Positions 18,707 to 26,991 of a stretch of 64,000 nucleotides of DNA are shown in pieces; within the stretch, counting starts at the first letter, position 1; each line of letters starts with the position of its first letter. Source of the DNA: Lacipirellula parvula (lineage in GTDB: Bacteria; Planctomycetota; Planctomycetia; Pirellulales; Lacipirellulaceae). The DNA is taken from contig NZ_AP021861.1 of the NCBI RefSeq assembly GCF_009177095.1, positions 5,438,501 to 5,502,500 on the forward strand, read 5' to 3'. Both the position numbers and the translations under genes were made by a program. The notes beneath the pieces were generated by a model, which was not told the origin of the DNA, did not search any database, and saw nothing but the letters and a program-made list of their open reading frames with translations.

Positions 18707-19137
18707 ACCGCCGCCGCTCAAAATCCAATCAGTCGCGACAAGGAGCCCTGCTGATCGCCGCACTCGCCTGCATGGCCGTCGCCATCGCGATTATTGGCGT
18801 ATTGTTCAGTAGTTCGCTCCGCACCCGTCGGCAGCTGCACGCTGAACGCGATCTCCGTCAGGTCGAACTCTTGGTCGACGCCGGCCTCCGACGCGCCGCC
18901 GCCAAACTTTCGGCAGACGAATCGTACGACGGCGAAACGTGGCGCATCCCCGCCGACCAACTCCTGCAAAACGGCGCCGCCGAAGTAACGATCGCCGTTG
19001 CCCCCAGCCAGAAAGCAGAAGATTCCAGCGAAGACGACGACACGGTCGATGTCACCATCGCCGCTCGCTACCCGCTCAACATTCCCCGCACCGTGCAGCG
19101 AACCCGCACGTTTACCATTCACCCCGCCGCCAACTAA
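18703..19137 (+). CDS. PilX/GspK-N-terminal-like membrane protein
   Basis: 144 residues, ATG at 18703 with GGAGG upstream and a 4-bp overlap with the previous gene. The N-terminus has basic residues, then RQGALLIAALACMAVAIAII, a pilin-like helix without the Glu at +5, as in GspK and PilX proteins. It is far shorter than GspK (about 300 residues), so the large GspK domain is absent. It may cap the pseudopilus tip together with the two preceding gene products; that is inference from gene order. Confidence 0.8.
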   Translation: MNRRRSKSNQSRQGALLIAALACMAVAIAIIGVLFSSSLRTRRQLHAERDLRQVELLVDAGLRRAAAKLSADESYDGETWRIPADQLLQNGAAEVTIAVAPSQKAEDSSEDDDTVDVTIAARYPLNIPRTVQRTRTFTIHPAAN

Positions 19138-19156
19138 TTTCGTGAGGGCCAAGCCC

Positions 19157-20086
19157 ATGACTATTTCAACTTCCATGCGAAACAAACGCACCGCCTCTTC
19201 TGGCTTCACGCTCGTCGAACTCCTCGTCGTCATCGCCATCATCGGCGTGCTGGTGAGCCTGCTGCTCCCCGCGGTGCAGGCGTCGCGCGAGGCCGCCCGC
19301 CGCTGCAGTTGCATCAATAACGTGATGCAGCTCAATCTCGCGTTGCAGAACTACGAGTTCGCCCACGAATCGTTCCCTGCGGGTTCGATCAACCCCACCG
19401 GCCCCATCCGCAATATCCCCGAAGGCCAAGACGTCGGCTGGATCGTGCAAACGCTCCCCTACCTCGAACAAAACGCCATGTGGCGGAGCTTCGACCAAGC
19501 GGCCGGCGCCTTCGCCGAGGTGAACGAACCGGTGAGTTCGCATCCTTTAGAGGTGCTCATCTGCCCCTCGTATCCCGGCAACCGCACTAACCCCGAGAGC
19601 ACAGTCGCCTACTCGACCTACTCCGGTTGCTACAACGACGCCGAGCAACCAATCGACGTGAAGAACACCGGCGTCCTCTTCCTCAACAGCGCGATCCGCT
19701 TCGGCGACATCTACGACGGCAGCTCGAACACGCTGCTGCTGAGCGAATCGATTCCCGATGAAGAGTCCGAGCTCGGCTGGGTCTCCGGCACGCGCGCGAC
19801 GCTGCGCAATACAAGCGTATTCGAACGTCCCTACTCGCAGCCACGTTTAGCGCCAGCCAACGTCGTGAACGACGGCGAGATGCCGGTCGAAGGCGAAGAG
19901 ACGTCGGCGGAAGAGCCTGAAGGCAACGACCTCTTCGTCGGCGGCTTCGGCAGCTTCCACAGCGGCGACATGATCAACGCCGGCATGGCCGATGGATCGG
20001 TGCGACCAATCGCTCCCTCGATCGATCCTGCAATACTTCGCCAACTCGGCAACCGCGCGGACAAAACAATTCCAGGAGATTTCTAA
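19157..20086 (+). CDS. DUF1559 domain prepilin-like secreted protein
   Basis: 309 residues from the ATG at 19157 (GAGGG about 8 bp upstream; an ATG at 19175 is a possible alternative). The N-terminus is a textbook DUF1559 start: GFTLVELLVVIAIIGVLVSL followed by LLPAVQASREAARR. The conserved NNVMQLNLALQNYE motif and the C-terminal FGSFHSGDMINAGMADGSVR are present. DUF1559 proteins are expanded by the dozen in planctomycetes and probably form or decorate surface fibres. This copy follows the GspF/pseudopilin genes by 19 bp and may be the major substrate of that machine. Confidence 0.94.
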   Translation: MTISTSMRNKRTASSGFTLVELLVVIAIIGVLVSLLLPAVQASREAARRCSCINNVMQLNLALQNYEFAHESFPAGSINPTGPIRNIPEGQDVGWIVQTLPYLEQNAMWRSFDQAAGAFAEVNEPVSSHPLEVLICPSYPGNRTNPESTVAYSTYSGCYNDAEQPIDVKNTGVLFLNSAIRFGDIYDGSSNTLLLSESIPDEESELGWVSGTRATLRNTSVFERPYSQPRLAPANVVNDGEMPVEGEETSAEEPEGNDLFVGGFGSFHSGDMINAGMADGSVRPIAPSIDPAILRQLGNRADKTIPGDF

Positions 20087-20110
20087 CGCAACGCAACGCC
20101 GCCGCATTCC

Positions 20111-20140
20111 CCGCCCGGGCTCCGCCCGGGGGTCGCTAGC
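20111..20140. repeat. Short GC palindrome with CTAG (family E, copy 1)
   Basis: Core CCCGGGCTCCGCCCGGGGG followed by TCGCTAGC. Lies 25 bp after the DUF1559 stop. The rest of the 128-bp gap to the next gene holds a GCTGACCGCTAAAAGCTGAT-type direct repeat (about 20182-20215) also seen near 26958. Confidence 0.75.
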
Positions 20141-20214
20141 CATACCGAGCGAGCGCAACCGCGGAGAGCGGTCCCCGTATTGCTGACCGCTAAAAGCTGA
20201 TCGCTGATTGCTAT

Positions 20215-20646
20215 CTACTGAATCGGCGCCGATGGCGTCGAAGTCCCCGTCGAGTAGCTCGGCGGATCGCTCGCAGGGAACGATTCCATCGCCGCTTCGT
20301 CGACGGGATCAACCGCGTCGTCGCAGCAATCGGTCATGTCGGCGGGCTGCTCGTAGACGGCGCCGCTCGCGCTCGAATTACAGCAGCCGCTTTGACCTTG
20401 GTAGCGCTGAACCATGTCGTTCAACGCCGAGCTGGCATTCGTCAGCTTGTCGCCAATAGGGCACTTACCGGTGCTGCCGCGGTAAACGAGGTACCCGCCC
20501 ACCGCCATCGCCGCGAGCGACCGCAGCGAAATCCGCGAGAGGCCGTAACCAACCAAACAAGCGCCAGCCGCGGCGGAGAACCAACGCTCCTCGGGGCCGA
20601 TGGCATCGCTTCCAAGCTTTTCCGAAAACGGCAAGTTACCAGCCAT
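20215..20646 (-). CDS. Small membrane protein, DUF2892-like, with ESFPASDPPS tail
   Basis: 143 residues; the ATG at 20646 follows GGGAGGAGAG, a strong ribosome-binding site, and so is preferred over the open frame upstream. Residues 20-55 hold two short hydrophobic helices with the pattern RWFSAAAGACLVGYGLSR and LAAMAVGGYLVYRGSTGKCP, resembling the DUF2892 (YgaP-like) inner membrane module. The C-terminal DEAAMESFPASDPPSYS matches a short motif found at the ends of many small bacterial proteins of unknown function. Function is not known. Confidence 0.8.
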   Translation of the reverse strand: MAGNLPFSEKLGSDAIGPEERWFSAAAGACLVGYGLSRISLRSLAAMAVGGYLVYRGSTGKCPIGDKLTNASSALNDMVQRYQGQSGCCNSSASGAVYEQPADMTDCCDDAVDPVDEAAMESFPASDPPSYSTGTSTPSAPIQ

Positions 20647-20886
20647 GATCTCTCCTCCCACGCCAAGCTGTCACGGTGCGGTTGCTGCTGAACTCTCGCG
20701 AAGCCAATGCTTCGGAATGTGGCGAAGCTAACGGCTTCGGCAAGTATAGGCTAGGCAAACAGCGTGCCGACTGCCGCAGGCGAAATGTGGCGGAAAACCG
20801 CCCGCCAGCGCCATTTCCCCCGGTTCCGGCCGCTCCAACCGGATCGCCAAACCGTCACCGCCGGCGCCTTTTGCATTAAGAAAGGC

Positions 20887-21036
20887 AACCGCCAAGGACG
20901 CTAAGAGCGCCAAGGAAATACGGGGAGAGTGGAACCGCGAATGGACGCAGATAAAAACATTTGCGTTCATCTGCGTTTATCGGCGGTTCCAAACAAGCAT
21001 TTGTATTCCTTGGCGCTCTTGGCGTCCTTGGCGGTT
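20887..21036. repeat. 150-bp nested inverted repeat, family A, copy 1
   Basis: Outer arms AACCGCCAAGGACGCTAAG... at the left and the reverse complement at the right (about 33 bp each), and inner arms around GGAACCGC.../...GCGGTTCC. The second copy, at 21879-22028, has the same length and lies in reverse orientation. The preceding 240 bp (20647-20886) shows no gene. Confidence 0.9.
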
Positions 21037-21054
21037 CAATTCTTCTGCATTTGA

Positions 21055-21855
21055 TCAACGCTCATCACAAGTGAGCAGCAGTTCATCGACGCGCACGAAC
21101 TCATACCCCCGCCCCGTCAGCTCCTCGCACAGCTTCCCCAACTGCGAATGAAACGGATCGCGCCGCCCGGAGCCGAGATGGAGCAGCAGCACAAATCCAT
21201 TCAGCCCGTGCGGATCCTTTTCCTCATACGCCAGAATGTCATCGAGAATCTTCTGCGACGGCACGAACACGCGATCCCCCTCGCGAGCATAGTCGCGATT
21301 CGACCCGCTCCCCGGCGTGAAGTTGATCAGCCCGACGCCCAGCTTGCCGCTCCACGCCGTCTGCTCGGCGTTGTACCACTCGTACGGTGGCACAAACAGT
21401 ACCGGCGCCCCCGCGGCCAGGGCGCCCGCCTCGCGCAGCCCGTCGATGTTCTTCTGCAAATCGTCTTTGAAGAAGTCGGCCGTCACGAGACTTCGCCGCC
21501 GATCGTCCCACGGTGCATACAGCGGATGCGAGTCGGAGTGCGGCCCCACATAGTGCCCCTCCTCCACCATCCGTTTCACCAGCGGCCGCAGCGCCTTGTC
21601 GCGCACAAAGTTGCCGGTCAGAAAGAACCCGCCGCTCACCCCGCGCTCGCGCAGCGTCTCGAGAATCGGCTCCGCACTCTCGCCAAACTCATCGCCCGTG
21701 AAAATCAGCGACAGCCGCTTCGCCTTCACATCCCCCCGAATGACGCCACCCTCGCTATCGCGCACCACATACGCCGCGAACGGAACCTCCGCCCGCGCGT
21801 GAGCCGCCCAAACCGCAACGAGCAACAAACAAACAATTCGAATCATCAACTTCAC
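21055..21855 (-). CDS. Secreted polysaccharide deacetylase family protein
   Basis: 266 residues with a signal peptide (MKLMIRIVCLLLVAVWAAHA, cleavage near ARA-E). The NodB-type metal site is seen as TGDE (Asp55) and HSDSH (His106, His110), giving the Asp-His-His triad; GGFFLTGNFV precedes it. The second half includes FVPPYEWYN and VLLLHLGSG, matching later motifs of carbohydrate esterase family 4. Such enzymes remove N-acetyl groups from chitin-like or peptidoglycan polymers. A GH9 glycosidase lies upstream on the same strand, so the two may act on one glycan. The gene sits exactly between two inverted copies of a 150-bp repeat, as if it were a cassette. Confidence 0.9.
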   Translation of the reverse strand: MKLMIRIVCLLLVAVWAAHARAEVPFAAYVVRDSEGGVIRGDVKAKRLSLIFTGDEFGESAEPILETLRERGVSGGFFLTGNFVRDKALRPLVKRMVEEGHYVGPHSDSHPLYAPWDDRRRSLVTADFFKDDLQKNIDGLREAGALAAGAPVLFVPPYEWYNAEQTAWSGKLGVGLINFTPGSGSNRDYAREGDRVFVPSQKILDDILAYEEKDPHGLNGFVLLLHLGSGRRDPFHSQLGKLCEELTGRGYEFVRVDELLLTCDER

Positions 21856-21878
21856 TGAGCTCGTTAATTCAAAAAACT

Positions 21879-22028
21879 AACCGCCAAGGACGCCAAGTGC
21901 GCCAAGGGAACACAAATACTTTTGAAACCGCCGATAAACGCAGATCAAAAATCATTTGCGTTCATCTGCGTCCATCCGCGGTTCCACTCTCCCCGCATTC
22001 CTTGGCGCTCTTGGCGTCCTTGGCGGTT
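21879..22028. repeat. 150-bp nested inverted repeat, family A, copy 2 (inverted)
   Basis: Same nested arms as copy 1; its centre aligns with the reverse complement of copy 1 (shared CCGCCGATAAACGCAGAT and CCGCGGTTCCACTCTCCCC type blocks). It begins 23 bp before the deacetylase ATG (gene orientation minus) and ends 25 bp from the stop of the GH9 gene. Confidence 0.9.
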
Positions 22029-22053
22029 CAATTCTTCCCGTTTAGGTAGCGCA

Positions 22054-23694
22054 CTACTTCCAAACATCAATCAACAGCAGCAGCGACACCGTCCCGTCAA
22101 TAATCGGCTCGTTCGTCGAAAAGTCCGCGAACAAGTCGTGGTACACCGCCACGTCCGATTGGAACCGCGCGAACTCGTCGTTATCAAACGAGTTGCCGAA
22201 CTTCAGCCCGTCGTTGATGTCCTTGTATACCGGCCCGTCGACCACCCCGCCAACCGGCAGGTACTTCTTAATCTTCCAGAACAAATGGTGCGGCCGGCTC
22301 GACGCGCGGCCGTGCTCCGGCACGCCGATCACGAACGACACGCCCCACGGGTTCCGCCCGAAGAGCCAATCCCGCGCCTCGGCGCCCAGTTCGCGATACG
22401 TCTTGTCGCCCGTCATCTGCTCGTAGAGCGCCGCCTGCGTCGCCAGCGCCGTCACGTCGTTCGTCGAACACCACACCAGCGGCGTCCCTAGCCGATACGG
22501 ATTCTTGATCGCCCGCAGCCGAATCCGCTCCAGCCCTTCGCGATAATACTCCGCGATCTTCGCCTGATCCTCCGCCCCCACATGCGGGTAAAGCCGCCAG
22601 TGAGCGAGATTCACATACGGAAAAAACTCGTAGTGCCCGTGGCGATCCTCGCCCATCCACGGATTGCCCTGCGCCTGATGAGCAAACGCAATCGCATCGT
22701 CGAGATACTGCTTGTCCTTCGTCGCGATGTACAGCTCGATCGCTCCCCACTCCATGTCGTCGAAGTAGCTGCTCTCGCCGTAGTAGTACTGCGACCGCAC
22801 CGGCACCGACATCGCAACGCCCGGCTTCGCCTTGCCAAGTGCGTACAGCGACTTCGCCGTTTCAATGTCGCCCGCTAGCGCCATCGCCGCCGCGCAGCGG
22901 CCCGCGAGGTTCGCGACGCCGGTCGACTTGTTCTTAAACTTCGGCCCCTCGGGCGCCCCGGTCGCCGGCCACGCCGATCGCGGTCCGCCCGGTCCACGGC
23001 CGTAGTCCGACTGGTCGTCATGCCACAACGTCTCCGGCGGCAGGTGATCGCGATCGTCGCCGATCTGCACGTAGATCGTGTCGGGGTTCGGATGAATCTT
23101 CTTGATGAGCGGCGCCCCATGTCGCGCCTCTTCTTCAGCATCAGCGAGGAACAACGCCGCCACGCAGTACGAGGTCGTGATCATGTGCTTTAGCCGATCG
23201 CCCGCGTCGTGCCACCCGCCGCTTACGTCGACCATCTCGCCCGTCACCGTGTCGAACCCATCCTCCTGATGGCACTTGCCGGTGAGCGGATTGTCGCCGC
23301 ACCGCTGCAGTTGCATGAACTCCAGCAACTTCCCCGGCACGGCCGCGTACGCATCGGCGCCAATCGCAAACTCCGGCGACTCGACCTCCGCGAACTTCAC
23401 GCGGTACCTCCCCGCATCCGCGAGCTTCGTAAAGTCGAGCCGATAGTTATGCGGGAACGGCCCCCAAGACCCCTGGTCGTCGCCGATCGCCGCCTTGAAG
23501 TCGCCAACCGAGAACTCGCCGCTCAGCGGTTCATCACTCGACAGCACTGCGATCTTCGGATCGCCCGGCAAATAACCGACCTGATTGACCCGAATCCACG
23601 CCTCGGCCGAGGCTCCTTGCGCACCGAGGCACGCCGCCGCAACGACCAACCACTGCACGCCCCGCGTCCAACGCCGCTGCTGCGCTCCACCCAT
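22054..23694 (-). CDS. Secreted glycoside hydrolase family 9 protein
   Basis: 546 residues from the ATG at 23694, chosen because it opens a signal peptide (RRWTRGVQWLVVAAACLGAQ, ASA-EA cleavage near 30); the frame stays open for 71 more codons without protein character. An N-terminal Ig-like domain begins WIRVNQVGYLPGDPK (residues 33-115). The catalytic (alpha/alpha)6 domain carries DAGD at 163-166, the FGRNPWGVSFVIG motif and STNEPIIDG with the probable acid Glu529. GH9 enzymes are mostly endoglucanases, but the Ig-GH9 form also includes exo-glucosaminidases and cellobiosidases, so the substrate is open. It lies downstream of four other minus-strand genes. Confidence 0.92.
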   Translation of the reverse strand: MGGAQQRRWTRGVQWLVVAAACLGAQGASAEAWIRVNQVGYLPGDPKIAVLSSDEPLSGEFSVGDFKAAIGDDQGSWGPFPHNYRLDFTKLADAGRYRVKFAEVESPEFAIGADAYAAVPGKLLEFMQLQRCGDNPLTGKCHQEDGFDTVTGEMVDVSGGWHDAGDRLKHMITTSYCVAALFLADAEEEARHGAPLIKKIHPNPDTIYVQIGDDRDHLPPETLWHDDQSDYGRGPGGPRSAWPATGAPEGPKFKNKSTGVANLAGRCAAAMALAGDIETAKSLYALGKAKPGVAMSVPVRSQYYYGESSYFDDMEWGAIELYIATKDKQYLDDAIAFAHQAQGNPWMGEDRHGHYEFFPYVNLAHWRLYPHVGAEDQAKIAEYYREGLERIRLRAIKNPYRLGTPLVWCSTNDVTALATQAALYEQMTGDKTYRELGAEARDWLFGRNPWGVSFVIGVPEHGRASSRPHHLFWKIKKYLPVGGVVDGPVYKDINDGLKFGNSFDNDEFARFQSDVAVYHDLFADFSTNEPIIDGTVSLLLLIDVWK

Positions 23695-23797
23695 TCGATC
23701 CGCTGCCCCGCTACCTGGTGACGATCCGCGCGGACGCCACTCGCCCCGCGCAGCCTCCAGCATACTCGAACCAGCCGACGCGCGGACCGACTTCCAC

Positions 23798-24322
23798 TCA
23801 CAACGCACGCCGGCCGCGTTCGCGCCGCCAGCGCCACACGATGACCGCGGCCAGAATCGCTCCGTAAAACGCCGCTTCAATCGCAAAGACGCGAGCGTTG
23901 TGCGCACTAACGAGCGGCTTCAATTGCATCACCGTGAACCACGGCAGCGGCAACGAGACGCGCGCCTCGCTCATCGGCCAGAACATCGCCAGCCCGCGGC
24001 GACCAAAGTAAAACGTGTCGAGCAACAAGTGGCTAAGCCAAGCCGCCGCGCCGCCGACAATCAATCGCCAAGAGAAGTATCGCGTTTGCCGCAACCACGT
24101 CGTTGCGATCGCCGCCACAACAGTAATCGCCCCCAGCGTCACAAAAATGCTGTGGCTAATGTCGTAGCGATCATGCCCCCACCCCGGCAACGGCCAGTCG
24201 GGCGCGTTCGCCAGCGCAACGAACGCGGCCAGCGCCACGATCTTCGCCCGCCGCGAAAACTCAGCGGGCACGGCAATCCAACCGATCGCAAGCCCCATCA
24301 AACTATGTCCAACCGGCGTCAT
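23798..24322 (-). CDS. YdjM/DUF457-type membrane-bound metal-dependent hydrolase
   Basis: 174 residues, four or five hydrophobic helices. The conserved histidines and acids of this family appear as MTPVGHSLMG, PDWPLPGWGHDRYDISHS and SHLLLDTFYFG. The family is annotated as membrane-bound metal-dependent hydrolase and its physiological role is not established. It starts 16 bp after the stop of the unrecognised gene at 24339-25031 and is followed by the GH9 gene after 103 bp. Confidence 0.88.
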   Translation of the reverse strand: MTPVGHSLMGLAIGWIAVPAEFSRRAKIVALAAFVALANAPDWPLPGWGHDRYDISHSIFVTLGAITVVAAIATTWLRQTRYFSWRLIVGGAAAWLSHLLLDTFYFGRRGLAMFWPMSEARVSLPLPWFTVMQLKPLVSAHNARVFAIEAAFYGAILAAVIVWRWRRERGRRAL

Positions 24323-24338
24323 GGGGGCTCACGGCGAC

Positions 24339-25031
24339 TCAGTAACAGTCAATCATCCACGAAACGTCGGCTAGGTCTTCTTCAATTCGCGATGCGTCTC
24401 TTCGCAAACGCTCTTTCACATCCGATTGCAGCCAAGCAACGACCGCTTCCGACTCAGGACTCTCGAAAGCAGAGCTAAGTCGCGGGCGACTCTTACGCAA
24501 CGCATCGTAGTTGAAATGCAAAAAAATGCAGAGACGATCCAGCGCAGCTTGCGAATCATCTTGAATCCACTGGTCAAGGAACGGCTGAATCTTGATCCCC
24601 GTGCGAGCGATCGCGCACAGGACCAAGCCGGCAATTTCGTCGAATTGATACTGTCGAGGCTGAGCCAACGTTGCCGTCCACCAGTGCGAAAGATAGCTCT
24701 CGATGGCTTGCCTCTCGCGAGCCGACCAATACTCCCACCCCGCCAGTTTAAGTTTGCCGAACAGAGATTCCAACCAAGTCATTTCCAACGGATCGATGTA
24801 AGCGAGCTCTAACAATCGCGGCAGAAAATGCTTGAAGTCCTGCTCCGTTCCCCAAGTCGTCATCGCTTTTAGCGAGAACAGGCTTAGCTGCTCCTCCGTC
24901 AATTGACGAAGCGGCGTCGCGATGAGTTCGTCGGACATCCCAGCAATTAGGCAATGCTCGCACCCATCGATAGCGGTTCCCAGACGATAGGGCCTGAACG
25001 CGTCATACAGCTTTTCGATGAAATCGGCCAA
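24339..25031 (-). CDS. Conserved protein of unrecognised family (possible TTG start)
   Basis: About 230 residues from a TTG at 25031, which lies 11 bp after the PhyH stop with TAAGG overlapping that stop as a plausible ribosome-binding site; no ATG precedes the conserved-looking part. The N-terminus (EKLYDAFRPYRLG), CEHC, and AMTTWGTEQDFKHFLPRLLE give a soluble, mostly helical protein rich in Leu, Trp and Asp. A CxxC pair sits near residue 25. I have seen related sequences in actinobacteria and planctomycetes as hypothetical proteins, but know no function. It is tightly packed between the PhyH and DUF457 genes. Confidence 0.75.
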   Translation of the reverse strand: MADFIEKLYDAFRPYRLGTAIDGCEHCLIAGMSDELIATPLRQLTEEQLSLFSLKAMTTWGTEQDFKHFLPRLLELAYIDPLEMTWLESLFGKLKLAGWEYWSARERQAIESYLSHWWTATLAQPRQYQFDEIAGLVLCAIARTGIKIQPFLDQWIQDDSQAALDRLCIFLHFNYDALRKSRPRLSSAFESPESEAVVAWLQSDVKERLRRDASRIEEDLADVSWMIDCY

Positions 25032-25042
25032 TGCAACCAGCC

Positions 25043-25720
25043 TTAAAATGAATCGAACCACGCCAACCCATGCGGCAGCTCCCAACCAGCATACTCGATG
25101 TGCAACACCCGCCGCGGCCGCTCGCTGGTCGATCGCCCCGAAGCATGCAACAGCAATGGCCGCATGAGCAAAGCATCGCCGGCCCGCGCCGTACAAATCG
25201 TCTCCGCGCGTTCGCAGCGCACCGCTTCGATCTGCCCCGCATCGAGTCGCCCGGCAAGATGCGTCCCGGGGATGACGCGCAGCGCTCCATTCTCCGCATC
25301 GGCGTCGTCGAGATGCACGCGCACTGTCAGCATCCGCTCCAACACCTCCGCCGGCGGCTGCACATGCGGCACGCCCTCTTTCACCGACCACCCGCCAAAG
25401 CCGGGCGCCTCCACGCGCTCGCGCACGGCAATCGCCAAATCCTGGTGCCACGCGACGAGCCAGTTCGCCTCGGGCGACTTGTTAAACCAAATCGCCCGCG
25501 CCGCCCGCGGCTCGCCCCCCGTGTGCGACCGCACGAGCTCAACCAACCCGCGCGAGTGAGCAAACGCCGCCACCGCCGCAATCGCGAGCATATTCCGCCG
25601 CCCAGCAGCATCAACGTCGCCAACCGCCTCGATCAGCCCACGCCGCTCCTCCGAGCCGACAAGCCCAGCAACTACCTCGAATCCATCTTCCGCAACACAA
25701 AAAGAATCCACGCCGTCCAA
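25043..25720 (-). CDS. Phytanoyl-CoA dioxygenase (PhyH) family protein
   Basis: 225 residues from a TTG at 25720, preceded by GAGGTAAG as ribosome-binding site. The Fe(II)/2-oxoglutarate site is visible: WHQDLAI gives HxD near the middle, and LLLHASGRS gives the distal His, with an Arg-containing RRVLHIEY strand for 2-oxoglutarate. GALRVIPGTHLAGRL is the typical conserved loop of the family. It hydroxylates an unknown small molecule or modifies a metabolite. It follows the methyltransferase gene by 74 bp (where a repeat half-arm sits) and overlaps nothing downstream. Confidence 0.92.
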   Translation of the reverse strand: MDGVDSFCVAEDGFEVVAGLVGSEERRGLIEAVGDVDAAGRRNMLAIAAVAAFAHSRGLVELVRSHTGGEPRAARAIWFNKSPEANWLVAWHQDLAIAVRERVEAPGFGGWSVKEGVPHVQPPAEVLERMLTVRVHLDDADAENGALRVIPGTHLAGRLDAGQIEAVRCERAETICTARAGDALLMRPLLLHASGRSTSERPRRVLHIEYAGWELPHGLAWFDSF

Positions 25721-25740
25721 CTTACCTCATCTTATTATTC

Positions 25741-25778
25741 TTTGCGCATTCCTTTGCGCCTCTGCGCCTTTGCGAGAG
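25741..25778. repeat. Half-arm of the family F repeat
   Basis: TTTGCGCCTCTGCGCCTTTG and flanks resemble the right arm of the inverted repeat at 41630-41705; no left arm is found here. It lies just upstream of the PhyH start, after the methyltransferase stop. Confidence 0.6.
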
Positions 25779-25794
25779 ACTTCTCTTCCGCCCA

Positions 25795-26439
25795 CTAAGC
25801 CGGGGCGAGTCGAAACAAAAACGCCGCCAATCGCGGCGGCCGTCCCGCATCGTCGCCATGCCATCGCTCGTCGAACCGCGCGAGCGAGAACCCATTCTCC
25901 GCCGCCCCGCCCAGGAACTCCGAAATGTGATGCGTAAACGCCGCGATCGCCGTCGTCTCGCCTTGGCGGGCAAAGTTCGCGACCGTGCCTTCATACTGTC
26001 GGAACGGGTGCAACTCGCACAGAAAGAACTCGCCGCCGGCAGCGAGCACGCGAGCCGCTTCGCTGAAGACGAAACGGAGATCGGCGACGTGCTCGAGCAC
26101 GAGATTGCAGACGATGAGATCAAACTGTCCGTCCGCCAGCGGCCACGGTTGCGTCACGTCGACGATCGCGAAACTGGCCCGATCGGCAAAGCCTCGCTCG
26201 TCGGCCTTCGCGGCCGCCTGCCCAAGCATCCCCGGCGAGAAGTCGACCGCGGTGACGCGATCGGCGATCGTCGCCAGAAACTCGGTGTTCTTCCCAGTGC
26301 CGCAACCGATTTCGAGGATGGCGCCAAACCGCCGCCCGCCGAGCCACTGGCGCGTAACGATCGCGTCGAGATCACGCGTGCGGTTGGGATCGCTGTCGTA
26401 AGTTTCGGACCACTTGGTATACGCCGCTTCGACTGACAT
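25795..26439 (-). CDS. Class I SAM-dependent methyltransferase
   Basis: 214 residues from the ATG at 26439. Motif I is LEIGCGTGKNTEFLA, motif II carries VTAVDFSPGML, motif III DGQFDLIVCNLVLEHV and motif IV ARVLAAGGEFFLCELHP. The N-terminal AYTKWSETYDSDPN is characteristic of small-molecule or polyketide-type methyltransferases related to UbiE/BioC. A sequence open upstream to 26568 lacks these features. The product is probably a small metabolite; the PhyH dioxygenase downstream suggests a shared pathway, which is inference. Confidence 0.9.
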   Translation of the reverse strand: MSVEAAYTKWSETYDSDPNRTRDLDAIVTRQWLGGRRFGAILEIGCGTGKNTEFLATIADRVTAVDFSPGMLGQAAAKADERGFADRASFAIVDVTQPWPLADGQFDLIVCNLVLEHVADLRFVFSEAARVLAAGGEFFLCELHPFRQYEGTVANFARQGETTAIAAFTHHISEFLGGAAENGFSLARFDERWHGDDAGRPPRLAAFLFRLAPA

Positions 26440-26991
26440 CACTCTTCGTCCTTTCACCCCCGCAGACCCGCGCACGGCGCCGCAGGTTCGCCCGAGAACC
26501 CCTCGCGCAGGGGGTGGCCGGAAATCACCCGCAGACGCCGCCGCGGCGATCCAAGATAATGACGCCATGAACCCGCGTCACTGAAAGCATCGAGAGATGG
26601 CAACGTTCGCGCTGCGCGTCAGTGAGGCAACAGTCGACGCGTTGCGTTGAGAAATATGTGGGAGGGGTCTCTGCCCCCGAGGCCGCTTCAAGCCACCGCA
26701 ACGGCAGGAAGTGGTCACCAGAATCGGCGTCGGAGACGCCTCCACAAAAGTCGCCGAGACATGCGTCCCCGCGAGTTTAATGTCGCCTCAAATACGACAT
26801 CAAAACACGACATTAAGCCGCAAACCGATTCACAGCAACCACTTACAACCGTCACTTAATGTCGCCAAAAATCGCATTCCACCCGTGAACGCAGTGCGAC
26901 ACGACACGAAGGGCCACTCACCGCGGCCAGCAAATCATCGCCTCGAGGCTAAATGCTCTGCTGACCGCTGAACGCTGATGGCTGACCGCTC
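26440..26991. other. Gene-free region with decayed repeats
   Basis: 552 bp upstream of the methyltransferase and downstream of the pgsW-like gene, both minus. No gene is supported. It holds ATGTCGCC-type short repeats (around 26780-26880), the string GTGCGACACGACACGAAGG at 26897-26915 that recurs near 48164, and a CTGACCGCTGAACGCTGAT-type repeat at 26958-26990. Confidence 0.5.

Noticed and set aside
20887-22028. CRISPR array
   Set aside because: The repeats are two 150-bp inverted elements, not evenly spaced 25-40-bp direct repeats with unique spacers, and no cas gene is present.
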